Of a stretch of 26,874 bases of DNA, positions 15,565-24,895 are shown piece by piece. The position numbers and the translations under genes are program-made. The stretch spans positions 1 to 26,874 of the forward strand of contig JAEZRL010000106.1 in the NCBI GenBank assembly GCA_023440945.1, in the 5' to 3' direction. The notes under the pieces were generated by a model. That model was not told where the DNA came from. It saw only the letters and a program-made list of their open reading frames with translations, and made no database searches. This DNA comes from Bacteroidota bacterium (GTDB lineage: Bacteria > Bacteroidota > Bacteroidia > Chitinophagales > Chitinophagaceae). How positions within the stretch are numbered: the stretch's first letter is position 1; each line of letters starts with the position of its first letter.

Positions 15565-17952
15565 CTACAGTTTCATTCTCTTCGCTGCCCAGTCACTAAA
15601 ACCAAATGTGATAAGTAAAATAGTGAGGCTGCTTGCCGGCATTAATATGGCCGCAACAACCGGTGAAAGATTACCTTGGACAGCAAAATAAAGCCCTATA
15701 AAATTGTATAAAATAGAAACGATAAAACTTGTTATAATGATCTGTTTATTCATTTTACACAAACGAATAAATCTGAGTAGAAGAGGCAACTGCGCTGCTT
15801 CGATAATCCCATCGCTTGCAGGAGTAAAATTATTTGAATCTTCCGTAACGGCAATGCCTGCATCAGCTTGTTTAAGTGCACCTGCATCATTTAATCCATC
15901 GCCTATCATCATTACTTTTCTTCCCTGCTGTTGCAGGTTTTTTATAACTGTTAACTTGTCTTCAGGTTTTTGATGAAACAAAACATTTGTTTTATTGCCT
16001 ATCAATTGTTGAAGATAATTTTTCTCACCATCATTATCACCACTTAAAACACTTATATCATACCTTTTTCTAAGTTGATGAATAAGAGCAGGAACTTGTT
16101 CGCGATAATGATTTTTATAACGGAATATTCCCAAGGGTTTATTCTCGTAAGCCACATAAACCTCACTGCCTTCATCCCTGCTTTTATCATTATAGAGAAA
16201 TGATCTCGAACCAATTGATATCAGATCTTCACCCACCAAACCTTCAATGCCTTTTCCCGGGATCTCTTTAAATCCCATCACAGGCATCCGTTCTTTTTTA
16301 TCCAAGAAATGTACAATGGCTTTGCTTAAAGGATGTGTTGACTGTGCAGCAAGTGATGCAATTTTTGCTTTTATAGCTTCGCTCAAAAACAAACCTTCGT
16401 ACTCCATTTCTGCCTGTCTGCCGGTTGTGAGCGTTCCTGTTTTATCAAATACAATGTGATCTACTGCTGCGATATTTTCAATAGTTTGCGCATTGCGCAG
16501 GTAGAACTTATTTCGACCTAATATTCTTAAAATATTACCATTAGTAAAAGTATTACTAAGCAACAAACTGCAGGGACAGGCAATGATCATCACTGCAGTA
16601 ATACTGTTCCATATTTTTGAAGGATCATTATAATACCAATAAACTGCTGTTACAAGAGCAATGCTTAAAACGATCCACGTAAAATAACGGCTGAGCAGAT
16701 GCACAAAAGATTTTTCATTGTCCTGTTTTTTATCCTTCATCACCTCGCGGTTCCATAATCTTGTCAAATAACTTTGAGCCACTTCTTTTATAACCAGTAT
16801 CTCGATGTTTGCGCCGATTTGTTTACCTCCGGCATATACAATTTCTCCCATCTCTTTTATCACAGGAATACTTTCACCTGTAACAAAACTGTAATCAATA
16901 AGCGCTTTACCTCGGGTAAGAATTCCATCTGCAGGCAATAACTCTTCGTTATGGATAAGGAGTGTGTCGTTCAATTTTATATCAGGCAGTGCTACACTTT
17001 CTTCTTTGTCTTTATCTACTTTTGTTACAGCGATAGGAAAGTAGGATGTATAATCACGTTCAAAACTTAACTGCTGGTATGTTTTATCCTGCAACACTCG
17101 ACCTATCAGCATGAAGAAAACGATGCCCGACATGCTGTCAAAATAACCACTTCCGGTTCCTGTAAAAACTTCGTAAATACTTCTTGCAAAAGTGATGATA
17201 ACAGCAAGCACAACCGGTGCATCAATGTTGAGGAATTTATGCTTCAAACTTTTCCACGCACTGATATAAAACTCGGATGCACTATAAAAAAATACAGGCA
17301 GACTCAATAATAAATTTAATATTCTGAAAAGATGAACAAAACTTTCTTCTTTCACATTAACACCTAAATATTCCGGAAAACTTAATAACATTATATTGCC
17401 AAAACAAAACCCTGCCACGCCTAATTTGTAAAGCTTAGATCTGTTAATGCGGGGTTTGTTTTTCTTCATATCATTAAAGCTGATGTAAGGCTCATAACCA
17501 ATGCTGGTTAATAATTCCGCCACGTGTTTCAATGATATTTCATCATTAAAAATGATAAATACTTCTTTTGTTGTAAAGTTTACTTTACTGCTTATGATAG
17601 CATTATTTAAGCGATGCAGGTTTTCCAGTAACCACAAACAACTGCTGCAATGTATTTGTGGCAGATAAAAAGTGATATGCGTTTGATGTTGATCTTTATA
17701 ACTGATAAGTGACTGTGCGATTTTTGCATCATCAAGAAAAGAAAATTTTCCTTCCCTTACTTTCATTTTACGATTGATGCCCGGATTTTTGGAAAGCGCA
17801 TAATAATCGCACAAACCGTTTTGGTTAAGTATCTCAAAAACCAGTTTGCAACCTTCGCAGCAAAAGTTTTTATTGTCCGAAACAATGTTCTCGTTGCTGC
17901 ACATTTCGCCACAGTGATAACACGCAACAGCAGGCATGGTATGTGACTTCAT
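15565..17952 (-). CDS. ccoI: Copper-translocating P1B-type ATPase CcoI/FixI
   Basis: This is a 795-residue CPx-ATPase that supplies copper for cbb3 oxidase. In order it has a cysteine-rich N-terminal metal-binding domain (C11, C14, C18, C31, C32, C35), one HMA domain with HCSSC at 101-105, paired membrane helices, actuator TGES at 358-361, the membrane metal motif ACPCS at 458-462, phosphorylation motif DKTGT with D503, HP motif (THPLSKAI), and MIGDGLNDA near the C-terminus. The cysteine-rich N-terminus plus a single HMA is the CcoI form rather than the CopA export form, and position at the head of the cco cluster agrees. A start at 17937 (MPAVACYHC) is also possible. A gap of 222 bases to the ccoS start, with its own putative promoter, suggests the downstream genes can be expressed separately. 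Confidence 0.95.
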   Translation of the reverse strand: MKSHTMPAVACYHCGEMCSNENIVSDNKNFCCEGCKLVFEILNQNGLCDYYALSKNPGINRKMKVREGKFSFLDDAKIAQSLISYKDQHQTHITFYLPQIHCSSCLWLLENLHRLNNAIISSKVNFTTKEVFIIFNDEISLKHVAELLTSIGYEPYISFNDMKKNKPRINRSKLYKLGVAGFCFGNIMLLSFPEYLGVNVKEESFVHLFRILNLLLSLPVFFYSASEFYISAWKSLKHKFLNIDAPVVLAVIITFARSIYEVFTGTGSGYFDSMSGIVFFMLIGRVLQDKTYQQLSFERDYTSYFPIAVTKVDKDKEESVALPDIKLNDTLLIHNEELLPADGILTRGKALIDYSFVTGESIPVIKEMGEIVYAGGKQIGANIEILVIKEVAQSYLTRLWNREVMKDKKQDNEKSFVHLLSRYFTWIVLSIALVTAVYWYYNDPSKIWNSITAVMIIACPCSLLLSNTFTNGNILRILGRNKFYLRNAQTIENIAAVDHIVFDKTGTLTTGRQAEMEYEGLFLSEAIKAKIASLAAQSTHPLSKAIVHFLDKKERMPVMGFKEIPGKGIEGLVGEDLISIGSRSFLYNDKSRDEGSEVYVAYENKPLGIFRYKNHYREQVPALIHQLRKRYDISVLSGDNDGEKNYLQQLIGNKTNVLFHQKPEDKLTVIKNLQQQGRKVMMIGDGLNDAGALKQADAGIAVTEDSNNFTPASDGIIEAAQLPLLLRFIRLCKMNKQIIITSFIVSILYNFIGLYFAVQGNLSPVVAAILMPASSLTILLITFGFSDWAAKRMKL

Positions 17953-18000
17953 AACGATAAATTATGTTTGAATTTTTCCCTTTTACTGATTTCGCACTTT

Positions 18001-18035
18001 TGTTTAAACAGCAAACGGGGTAGACAACAAAAATA
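18001..18035 (-). promoter_or_regulatory. Possible ccoI promoter -7 element and downstream palindrome
   Basis: TATTTTTG at 18035-18028 on the minus strand matches the Bacteroidota -7 consensus TAnnTTTG; no good -33 element is visible at the usual distance. About 18 bases further on is the perfect 10-base palindrome TGTTTAAACA (18001-18010), 49 bases before the ccoI ATG. Its sequence does not match the FNR-like box at the ccoS promoter. Both motifs are short and could occur by chance. Confidence 0.3.
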
Positions 18036-18175
18036 GAAGTACTATAAAGCGATTGCCTGATAAAGAAGCAGCAGGAATATGATTGTGATCAGGTTTTAAG
18101 GAAGTAACAGCTATTGTGTTTGAAGATTTATCCTTCAATGAATAAAAAACTTAAAACATTTCAGTTTAATAAAAA

Positions 18176-20308
18176 CTATTCAACCAGTTTTAAAAACTCA
18201 TCTTCTGTTATAATTTTTATCGTATTTATTTTTTTTGCTTTTTCAAGTTTGCTGCCTGCATCTGTACCAACCACAAGGTAATTCAACTTGCTGCTTACGC
18301 CACTTACAATTTTACCACCATGCTGCTCAACCATTTCTTCTGCATCATTACGTTTTAACTTTTCAAGTGTACCGGTAAACAAAAATGTTTGCCCATTCAA
18401 AGTGTTCTCTTCCGTAGCTGAATTCTTCTTCTGGTTATTAAATTGAATACCGAGTTGTTGCAATTCGTGCAGCATTTCTATGTTTTGTTCATTGCTGAAA
18501 AACTCGTGCACACTTTGTGCAACCTTAACCCCAATGTCTTCAAGTTCCTGGAGTTCCTCCTGTGTTTTATCTTTTAATTCAAACAGGCTATTTATAGCAT
18601 TTGCCAACGTTTTAGCAGTTGTTTCCCCTACATAGCGGATGCCCAAAGCATAGATCAAACGATTAAGTGTTTGATGTTTTGATGCTTCTATTGCATTGCT
18701 TAAATTATCAATTGACTTTTTTCCAAAACCTTCGAGCTTCGCAATTTCATTAAAGTCCAACTTATAAATACCCGGGATATCTTTCAATAAGCCGAGTTTA
18801 TAGAACTTGATAATATTTGCTGCACCGAAATGGTTAATATCCATTGCATCTTTACTAACAAAATGAATCATCTTTTCAAGTACCTGCGCTTCACATTCAA
18901 TATTGATACATCTCCATGCAGCTTCACCTTCTACTTTATACAATTCACTACCGCAAACAGGACAATTTTTTGGATAAAGAATTTCCTGCTCATCGCCATT
19001 TCGTAGTTCCGGTAATGATTTTACAATCTGCGGAATAACGTCACCTGCTCTTTCTACTAAAACAGTATCACCGATGCGCAAGTCTTTCTCGCGGATATAA
19101 TCTGCATTGTGCATGGAAATGCTTCCAACGGTTACACCACCAATATGCACCGGGTCTATTTTTGCAACCGGTGTGACGGCGCCGGTTCTTCCTACCTGGA
19201 ATTCTACTGCCTTCAGTTTACTTGTGGCTTGTCTTGCCTTGAATTTAAACGCCATCGCCCATCGTGGATGATGGGACGTCATACCTAATTTATCCTGTAA
19301 AGCAAGATCATCTACTTTTATAACCATGCCATCAATCTCGTAAGGAAGATCATCTCTCTTGCTTTCAAACTCATGACAATAATTTATTACAGCCTGTATG
19401 CCTTTTACTACTTTCTTTTCTTTCTCAGGGCTTCTGAAACCCAAATCCCATAATAATTTAAGTGAGCCGGCATGGGTTGTAAAAGGCAAGTTTTTTTTAT
19501 GAAGATTTTCTTTGGAATGATCTTTTTCATCAGAAATATAAGCGCCGCTTGTTGTAGTGTAATCGCTGATATGATACAAAAAAGCTTCAAGACCTCTTTT
19601 ACTTACTTCTTTCGGATCAACCATTCTTAACGAACCACTTGCTGCATTACGCGGATTGGCAAGTGGGGGAAGATTGTTGGCAGCTCTTTGTTCATTGAAT
19701 TTTGTAAACGTGTTTTTGTTTATTAAAACTTCACCTCGAATTTCTGCCTGCTGAATACCATATTTTGAAAACGAAGCAGATAATGGAATCGTTCTTATTT
19801 GTTTAATGTTAACCGTAACATCTTCACCTTCCACCCCGTCTCCTCTTGTAGCGCCTCGTGTAAGCCGGTCATTTTCGTAGATCAGCGAAATACTTGCGCC
19901 GTCAAATTTTGGCTCAACGCAATATTCAATTACATCAAGTCCTGAAAGTTCTCTTGCTTTTCTATCCCAATCTACAAGGTCTTCTGCATTATAAGAGTTT
20001 TCGAGCGATAACATCGGCACCAAATGCTGGACAGTAGGAAATTCTTTTGTTAATCCTTGCCCAACTCTTTGCGTGGGAGAATCATCTGTAATTAATTCCG
20101 GATGTTCTTTTTCAATATGCTCGAGTTGTTTGTATAAACCATCGTATTCTGCATCAGATATCAATGGATCATTCATGATATAATAACGATATTCATGAAA
20201 TCGTAAAATATCTCTCAAACCCTCTACATTTTCTTCATCAATAGACGGTTGCTGCAGGTAATCCTCTGTTTGGCTTTGCAGTTTTTTTGTTTCAGAAGAT
20301 GAATACAT
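18176..20308 (-). CDS. ligA: NAD-dependent DNA ligase LigA
   Basis: This is a 710-residue NAD+-dependent DNA ligase that seals nicks in replication and repair. Domains in order: Ia (about 25-90, HEYRYYIMNDPLISDAEYD, which binds NMN), adenylation domain with the AMP-accepting K134 in VEPKFDGAS, OB fold, a four-cysteine zinc finger (CPVCGSEL ... RCINIECEAQ), helix-hairpin-helix repeats (LEGFGKKSIDNL, LEDIGVKVAQSV), and a C-terminal BRCT domain (about 630-710, GQTFLFTGTLEKLKR). All signature residues are present. The 20-residue N-terminal lead (MYSSSETKKL...) is polar and variable. It stands alone, with about 220 bases before ccoI and 267 bases after katA. Confidence 0.97.
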   Translation of the reverse strand: MYSSSETKKLQSQTEDYLQQPSIDEENVEGLRDILRFHEYRYYIMNDPLISDAEYDGLYKQLEHIEKEHPELITDDSPTQRVGQGLTKEFPTVQHLVPMLSLENSYNAEDLVDWDRKARELSGLDVIEYCVEPKFDGASISLIYENDRLTRGATRGDGVEGEDVTVNIKQIRTIPLSASFSKYGIQQAEIRGEVLINKNTFTKFNEQRAANNLPPLANPRNAASGSLRMVDPKEVSKRGLEAFLYHISDYTTTSGAYISDEKDHSKENLHKKNLPFTTHAGSLKLLWDLGFRSPEKEKKVVKGIQAVINYCHEFESKRDDLPYEIDGMVIKVDDLALQDKLGMTSHHPRWAMAFKFKARQATSKLKAVEFQVGRTGAVTPVAKIDPVHIGGVTVGSISMHNADYIREKDLRIGDTVLVERAGDVIPQIVKSLPELRNGDEQEILYPKNCPVCGSELYKVEGEAAWRCINIECEAQVLEKMIHFVSKDAMDINHFGAANIIKFYKLGLLKDIPGIYKLDFNEIAKLEGFGKKSIDNLSNAIEASKHQTLNRLIYALGIRYVGETTAKTLANAINSLFELKDKTQEELQELEDIGVKVAQSVHEFFSNEQNIEMLHELQQLGIQFNNQKKNSATEENTLNGQTFLFTGTLEKLKRNDAEEMVEQHGGKIVSGVSSKLNYLVVGTDAGSKLEKAKKINTIKIITEDEFLKLVE

Positions 20309-20518
20309 ACGCTTAATTAAGGCAATAAAGTTAAAGGCTGATTGTCTTATTTATTTTAACTACAACCTATAATTTTCATTTCGTTCTTATCTGTTCATTT
20401 GATCTTAATGAATGCCGCATCTATTATTATGTTACGGGCTGCGGTGTTTCATGTTATCGTCCCTTGCGTCGCAATCACTTCGTCTGCATATCTTTTAGCA
20501 TCTGTCCTTTTTAAAAAC

Positions 20519-20553
20519 AGAAGTTCCGAACACTTACGGCGTTCGGAACTTCT
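20519..20553 (-). terminator. Intrinsic terminator of katA
   Basis: A perfect 13-base inverted repeat, AGAAGTTCCGAAC (20519-20531) and GTTCGGAACTTCT (20541-20553), has a 9-base loop. It lies 22 bases after the katA stop codon. On the minus strand the stem is followed by GTTTTTAAAAAGG, which supplies the U-run. No plus-strand gene ends here, so the direction is clear. Confidence 0.88.
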
Positions 20554-20575
20554 GAATTATAAGGATGACTAAAAC

Positions 20576-22168
20576 TTAATACGGCCTCGCTTCCTGTGAT
20601 TCCTGCTCTGCTTTTTTTACTGCTTCCTTTTTTATTTCTTCAGAATCAACGACATCTTTTTTCAAACCTTCTTCTACTCGTCTTCCATAATCCTCATCAC
20701 ATTTCTTAAACATTTCTATCATTTTATCCTGGATGATCTTATTTGCAGGCTGTAAAGCACTTACAAGATTACTTATCAATTCATCTCTTTCCCAATCTTC
20801 AAACATGCGGTAACGCTCACCTGCTTGTTTAAAATCATTAGCACGATCAATTTTCTGGCGAACTAATTTGCCCTGAACATAAGGTTCATATTCCTTTCCT
20901 ACTCTTGGCGCTTCTTTCAAACCATTCAGGTTCGATGGCTCATAATTCACGTGCGGATTTTGACCAACACTATCCACCCGATAAGCCATTTGTCCGTTCT
21001 GCTGATTGGTAGCCACTTTGTTTTTAGGTGCATTAATCGGCAACTGCAAATAGTTTGCACCTACACGGTAACGTTGTGTATCAGAATAAGAGAAAGTTCT
21101 TCCTTGTAACATTTTATCATCAGAGAAATCAAGTCCATCCACCAACACGCCTGTACCAAATGCAGCTTGTTCTACTTCTGCAAAGTAATTTTCAGGATTT
21201 TTATTCAAAACCATTCTTCCAACCGGTAACCAGGGAAACTGGTCTTCAGGCCAGATCTTTGTATCATCCAACGGATCAAAATCCAATTCGGGATGATCAT
21301 CATCACTCATGATTTGCACAAGCAATTCCCACTCAGGGTAATCGCCTCTTTCAATCGCCTCGTAAAGATCTTGTGTTGCATGATTGAAGTTTTTTGCCTG
21401 TATTTCCTGCGCTTGTTTCTGTGTAAGATTTTTTATTCCCTGCTTTGGCTCCCAATGATATTTCACCAAAACTGCTTCTCCATCTTTATTTACCCATTTG
21501 TAAGTATTTACACCCGAGCCTTGCATTTGTCGATAATTAGCAGGAATGCCCCAGGGAGAATACAGAAAAGTGATCATGTGCATTGCTTCCGGTGTACCGG
21601 AAAAGAAGTCAAATATTCTTTCGCTGTTTTGAATATTGGTAATCGGATCAGGTTTTTGAGAATGTATAAGATCCGGAAATTTTATTGCATCGCGGATAAA
21701 GAATATTTTGAGATTATTACCCACTAAATCCCAGTTGCCATCTTCTGTATAAAATTTAACTGCAAAACCACGTGGATCACGAAGCGTTTCAGGAGAATGT
21801 GTTCCGTGACCAACCGTTGAAAAACGAACAAATAAAGGCGTTTGTTTTCCTTTTTCCTGGAACAACCTTGCACGTGTATATTTTGAAACAGGCTCGTTAC
21901 CAACTGTTCCATACGCTTCGAAATAACCATGCGCTCCTGCGCCTCTTGCATGCACTACACGCTCCGGCACTCGTTCACGGTCGAAGTGAGAAAGTTTTTC
22001 GATAAACTGATAATTTTCTAAAGTTGCTGGTCCGCGGTTGCCAACAGTTCTTAAGTTCTGATTATCATAAACCGGGTGACCCTGGCGTGTGGTCAGGATT
22101 TTTTCGCCGGAAGAAGTTCCATTACCGTTTGAGGAAACGTTCTTGTTTTGATTTTGATCACTATTCAT
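20576..22168 (-). CDS. katA: Monofunctional haem catalase
   Basis: This is a 530-residue catalase that splits hydrogen peroxide into water and oxygen. Numbered from the chosen start, the distal His is H73 (VVHARGAGAHGYFE), the catalytic Asn is N151 (LVGNNLKIFF), the Arg-rich substrate region is VRFSTVGHGTHSPETLRDPRG, and the proximal haem Tyr is about Y361 (RTFSYSDTQRYRVG). The open frame extends to 22213, but I choose ATG 22166-22168. A TATTTTTG -7 element (22218-22211) overlaps the longer start, and the first 15 residues are not family-like. The N-terminus is a polar Asn/Gln/Ser-rich lead of about 25 residues. The length fits small-subunit catalases. It has its own terminator and probably its own promoter, so it is likely monocistronic. 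Confidence 0.95.
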   Translation of the reverse strand: MNSDQNQNKNVSSNGNGTSSGEKILTTRQGHPVYDNQNLRTVGNRGPATLENYQFIEKLSHFDRERVPERVVHARGAGAHGYFEAYGTVGNEPVSKYTRARLFQEKGKQTPLFVRFSTVGHGTHSPETLRDPRGFAVKFYTEDGNWDLVGNNLKIFFIRDAIKFPDLIHSQKPDPITNIQNSERIFDFFSGTPEAMHMITFLYSPWGIPANYRQMQGSGVNTYKWVNKDGEAVLVKYHWEPKQGIKNLTQKQAQEIQAKNFNHATQDLYEAIERGDYPEWELLVQIMSDDDHPELDFDPLDDTKIWPEDQFPWLPVGRMVLNKNPENYFAEVEQAAFGTGVLVDGLDFSDDKMLQGRTFSYSDTQRYRVGANYLQLPINAPKNKVATNQQNGQMAYRVDSVGQNPHVNYEPSNLNGLKEAPRVGKEYEPYVQGKLVRQKIDRANDFKQAGERYRMFEDWERDELISNLVSALQPANKIIQDKMIEMFKKCDEDYGRRVEEGLKKDVVDSEEIKKEAVKKAEQESQEARPY

Positions 22169-22210
22169 AATGTTAGACTTTTTCTGGGTGAGTGATACAA
22201 TATGGAACGG

Positions 22211-22218
22211 CAAAAATA
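22211..22218 (-). promoter_or_regulatory. Putative katA -7 promoter element
   Basis: TATTTTTG on the minus strand matches TAnnTTTG and lies 42 bases before the katA ATG at 22168. The -33 region is not convincing. It overlaps the alternative katA start at 22213, which argues for the internal start. Confidence 0.4.
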
Positions 22219-22252
22219 GGAATGTTTTGCGTGATAATTCTGCGCTGCTTCT

Positions 22253-22268
22253 AAAACCTAGAGGTTTT
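22253..22268. other. Short palindromic hairpin at the end of the methylase gene
   Basis: AAAACC-TAGA-GGTTTT forms a 6-pair stem overlapping the stop codon of the RsmI-like gene. There is no long T-run after it on the minus strand, so it is at best a weak terminator; it sits just upstream of the katA promoter region. Confidence 0.3.
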
Positions 22269-22974
22269 ATGCATACAATAAAAATATAGCTGGTCGCTTA
22301 TGTATATCAACATTTATTTTACGCCACTCTGCAATTGTTTTTGTTTGAATAAGCTCGGTTGAAGAAGTTATATCTACAGCGATGCATAAGCTTGTTTCGT
22401 TTTTACATGTTTGCAAAATGTCTTTTATCAATGCGTTATTCCTATAAGGTGTTTCAATAAATATTTGGGTGCATTTCTTTTTCTGTGACTCTGCTTCGAG
22501 TTCTCTTATTGTTTTTTTCCTTGCCGATGCTTCGATAGGCAAATAACCATAAAACTGGATACACTGGCCATTCATCCCACTTGCCATTAATGCCAAAAGA
22601 ATAGAACTTGGGCCAACCAAAGGTTTTACAACTGCACCTGCTTGCTGTGCCGCATGAATTAATATTTGTCCCGGATCTGCAATGCCCGGACAACCAGCTT
22701 CACTGATGATTCCAATGTTGTTCCCTTGATGTAAAAGCTGGAGAAAAGTCTGTTTTATACCTTCTTCTGCTTTGTGAATGGCAAACCACTTGTAGTTATC
22801 AATCACCATCTCCCGCCACAATTTTTTTAGATACCGTCTTGCTGTTTTTTCGTTTTCCACAAAAAAAACCTGGCAATCTTTTACTGCATCTAAAACATAA
22901 GATGGAATAGTTTGCCATGCATTTTCATCTTCATGCAAAACAGTTGGAATTAAATAGACTTTTCCATGGAGCAT
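22267..22974 (-). CDS. RsmI-like tetrapyrrole-methylase-family SAM methyltransferase
   Basis: This is a 235-residue protein of the tetrapyrrole (corrin/porphyrin) methylase fold, closest in style to RsmI, the 16S rRNA 2'-O-methyltransferase. Supporting motifs are GKVYLIPTVLHED at the N-terminus, the SAM-loop text ISEAGCPGIADPGQ (about residues 90-103) and the family motif PLVGPSSILLALMASGMNGQ (about 118-137), then FYGYLPIEASARKK and IFIETPYRNN. RsmI itself is usually about 270-290 residues with GTP-like TPLINDPG text and an extra C-terminal domain, so this shorter form may be a paralogue with another target. Bacteroidota commonly carry such a protein. It lies 119 bases after argS in the same direction, with a dispersed repeat between. 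Confidence 0.83.
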   Translation of the reverse strand: MLHGKVYLIPTVLHEDENAWQTIPSYVLDAVKDCQVFFVENEKTARRYLKKLWREMVIDNYKWFAIHKAEEGIKQTFLQLLHQGNNIGIISEAGCPGIADPGQILIHAAQQAGAVVKPLVGPSSILLALMASGMNGQCIQFYGYLPIEASARKKTIRELEAESQKKKCTQIFIETPYRNNALIKDILQTCKNETSLCIAVDITSSTELIQTKTIAEWRKINVDIHKRPAIFLLYA

Positions 22975-23000
22975 ATTTCAAATGTAATAACCTTGTTTGA

Positions 23001-23066
23001 GTTTTGATGAACAAAGAACAAGACGTACAAGTGAGTGACACAACAAAAGTATCATAGCAGCTTTGC
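23001..23066 (-). repeat. Dispersed 3'-flank repeat, copy B
   Basis: On the minus strand this matches copy A at 5803-5868, including the 19-base identical core (23047-23029) and similar flanks with the same spacing. It starts about 28 bases after the argS stop codon and points in the direction of argS, mirroring copy A after the M28 peptidase. On the plus strand it contains a 16-codon open frame (23007-23057, MNKEQDVQVSDTTKVS); in copy A the same frame has no ATG and contains an internal TAA, so it is probably not coding. Confidence 0.75.
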
Positions 23067-23093
23067 AGCTAAGTGCATAAAAATTAGTCGTAA

Positions 23094-24869
23094 CTACATT
23101 CTTTCCGGAACTTGTATACCTAGTAAACCCATTGCTGTTTTGATGACATTTGCAGTTAAGGTGCTTAACTGTAAACGCAGCATTTTCTTTTCTTCCGTTT
23201 CTGCGTTTGCAATAGAATGTTCGGTATAAAATGAATTAAAAATCTTTGCAAGATTGAACGCATAGATCGCAATTTTTGAAGGATCGTGTTCCTGTGCGGA
23301 CTCGTCTATAACCGACGGAAATTGCTCGAGAATAGCAATAACATCTCTTTCAAGAGGCAACAAAGCAGAAGGATTTTGAATAGCAGAAATTTGCGTTTCT
23401 TTCCGTAAAATACTTTTTATTCTGGCATGCGTATATTGAATAAAAGGTGCCGTAAACCCATGAAAATCGATACTTTCCTCCGGATTAAATATCATCCGTT
23501 TCTTTGGATCAACACGAAGAATAAAAAACTTAAGCGCACCTAAACCAATGGTGTTATAAAGTGATATTAATTCTTCTTCTGTAAAATCTTTTACCTTACC
23601 AAGTTCTTCAGTTTTTTGTTGGGCAATGCGTAACATTTCATCTATCAAATCATCGGCATCTACCACTGTTCCTTCACGGCTTTTCATTTTACCCGAAGGC
23701 AGCTCAACCATTCCATAACTTAAATGATAAATGCCATCTGCAGAAGGCAAATTCAATTTCTGGCAAATGAATTTCAGTACCTTAAAATGATAATTCTGTT
23801 CATCGCCTACAACATAAATACTTTGCTCTGTATGAAATTCTTTTTGCTTTTGTTCTGCCAAACCAATATCCTGCGTGATATAAACAGAAGTTCCGTCTCT
23901 TCGCCTTACAATTTTTTCATCAAGACCATCAGCAGTAAGATCAATCCAAACACTGCCATCTTCTTTTTGATAAAACACGCCTTTCTGCAATCCTTCATTC
24001 ACCAGGTCCTTCCCTAACAAATAGGTTTCACTTTCATAATACACTTTATCAAAATCGCTGCCGATGCGTTTATATGTTTCGTCGAAACCTTCGTACACCC
24101 AACTGTTCATTTTCTTCCAGAGTTCAATCACTTCAGGTTTTCCCGCTTCCCAATCTACAAGCATTTGTTGCGCTGCCAACATAATTGGCGCTTCTTTTTC
24201 GGCCTGATCTTTTGTTAAACCTGTTGCAATTAATTCATCTATTTCTCTTTTATATTCATCATTAAATTTTACATAATAATCACCAACAAAATGGTCGCCC
24301 TTTATACCGCTGCCTTCAGGCGTTTCACCCTTTGCAAACCATTGCCAGGCAATCATGCTTTTACAAATGTGAATACCACGATCGTTAACAACACATGTTT
24401 TAATAACATCATTACCGTTAGCTAACAAAATTTCAGATGTGCTCCATCCTAAAAAATTATTTCGCAAGTGGCCGAGATGCAAAGGTTTGTTTGTATTGGG
24501 AGAAGAATATTCTACCATCACTTTCTTGCCAGTTTTCCCTTTGATGCCAAAGAAAATGTTGTTGTATTGTTGCTGAAGAAAATCTGTCCAGTAATTATTG
24601 TTTACGGTTAAATTAAGAAAGCCTTTTATAACATTATAACTGCTGAAAATGGAAGGATAATTTTGCAGAAGATAGTCTCCGATCTCACGTCCCAAAGCGT
24701 CAGGAGATTTTTTTAATTGCTTTATAAAAGAAAATAAAACAACCGTATAATCTCCTTCAAATTCGGGTTTTGTTTCATTCACTAAAATATTATCAGCACT
24801 TGATTCTGTTTCATACAATTCTGTTATAGCCTTTGCTGCAGCCTCTTTTATTTGAACAACAACACTCAT
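23094..24869 (-). CDS. argS: Arginyl-tRNA synthetase
   Basis: This is a class I aminoacyl-tRNA synthetase that charges tRNA-Arg. From the chosen start it has 591 residues. It has an N-terminal Add1-type domain (about 1-85), the HIGH-equivalent HLGH at about 131-134 within SSPNTNKPLHLGH, the KMSKS-equivalent GKMKSREGT, and a C-terminal DALR anticodon-binding domain with the characteristic ending LLGIQVPERM. The frame opens at 24890, but I choose ATG 24867-24869 (MSVVVQIKEAAAK). A TATTTTTG -7 element lies at 24895-24888, directly over the longer start, and the extra seven residues are not family-like. Confidence 0.96.
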   Translation of the reverse strand: MSVVVQIKEAAAKAITELYETESSADNILVNETKPEFEGDYTVVLFSFIKQLKKSPDALGREIGDYLLQNYPSIFSSYNVIKGFLNLTVNNNYWTDFLQQQYNNIFFGIKGKTGKKVMVEYSSPNTNKPLHLGHLRNNFLGWSTSEILLANGNDVIKTCVVNDRGIHICKSMIAWQWFAKGETPEGSGIKGDHFVGDYYVKFNDEYKREIDELIATGLTKDQAEKEAPIMLAAQQMLVDWEAGKPEVIELWKKMNSWVYEGFDETYKRIGSDFDKVYYESETYLLGKDLVNEGLQKGVFYQKEDGSVWIDLTADGLDEKIVRRRDGTSVYITQDIGLAEQKQKEFHTEQSIYVVGDEQNYHFKVLKFICQKLNLPSADGIYHLSYGMVELPSGKMKSREGTVVDADDLIDEMLRIAQQKTEELGKVKDFTEEELISLYNTIGLGALKFFILRVDPKKRMIFNPEESIDFHGFTAPFIQYTHARIKSILRKETQISAIQNPSALLPLERDVIAILEQFPSVIDESAQEHDPSKIAIYAFNLAKIFNSFYTEHSIANAETEEKKMLRLQLSTLTANVIKTAMGLLGIQVPERM

Positions 24870-24887
24870 TCTTAATAATTTGGTTGG

Positions 24888-24895
24888 CAAAAATA
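24888..24895 (-). promoter_or_regulatory. Putative argS -7 promoter element
   Basis: TATTTTTG on the minus strand matches TAnnTTTG and ends 18 bases before the argS ATG, implying a very short 5' leader. No strong -33 TTTG is visible at the expected distance. The same octamer precedes katA and ccoI. Confidence 0.4.

Noticed and set aside
21293..21727. Open frame of 144 codons on the plus strand within katA
   Set aside because: Antisense shadow of a gene with all catalase motifs; composition is Cys/Phe-rich and unlike a real protein.
23007..23057. 16-codon frame in repeat copy B (plus strand)
   Set aside because: In copy A the same frame has no ATG and an in-frame TAA, and substitutions do not favour silent positions, so it is more likely a nucleotide-level element.
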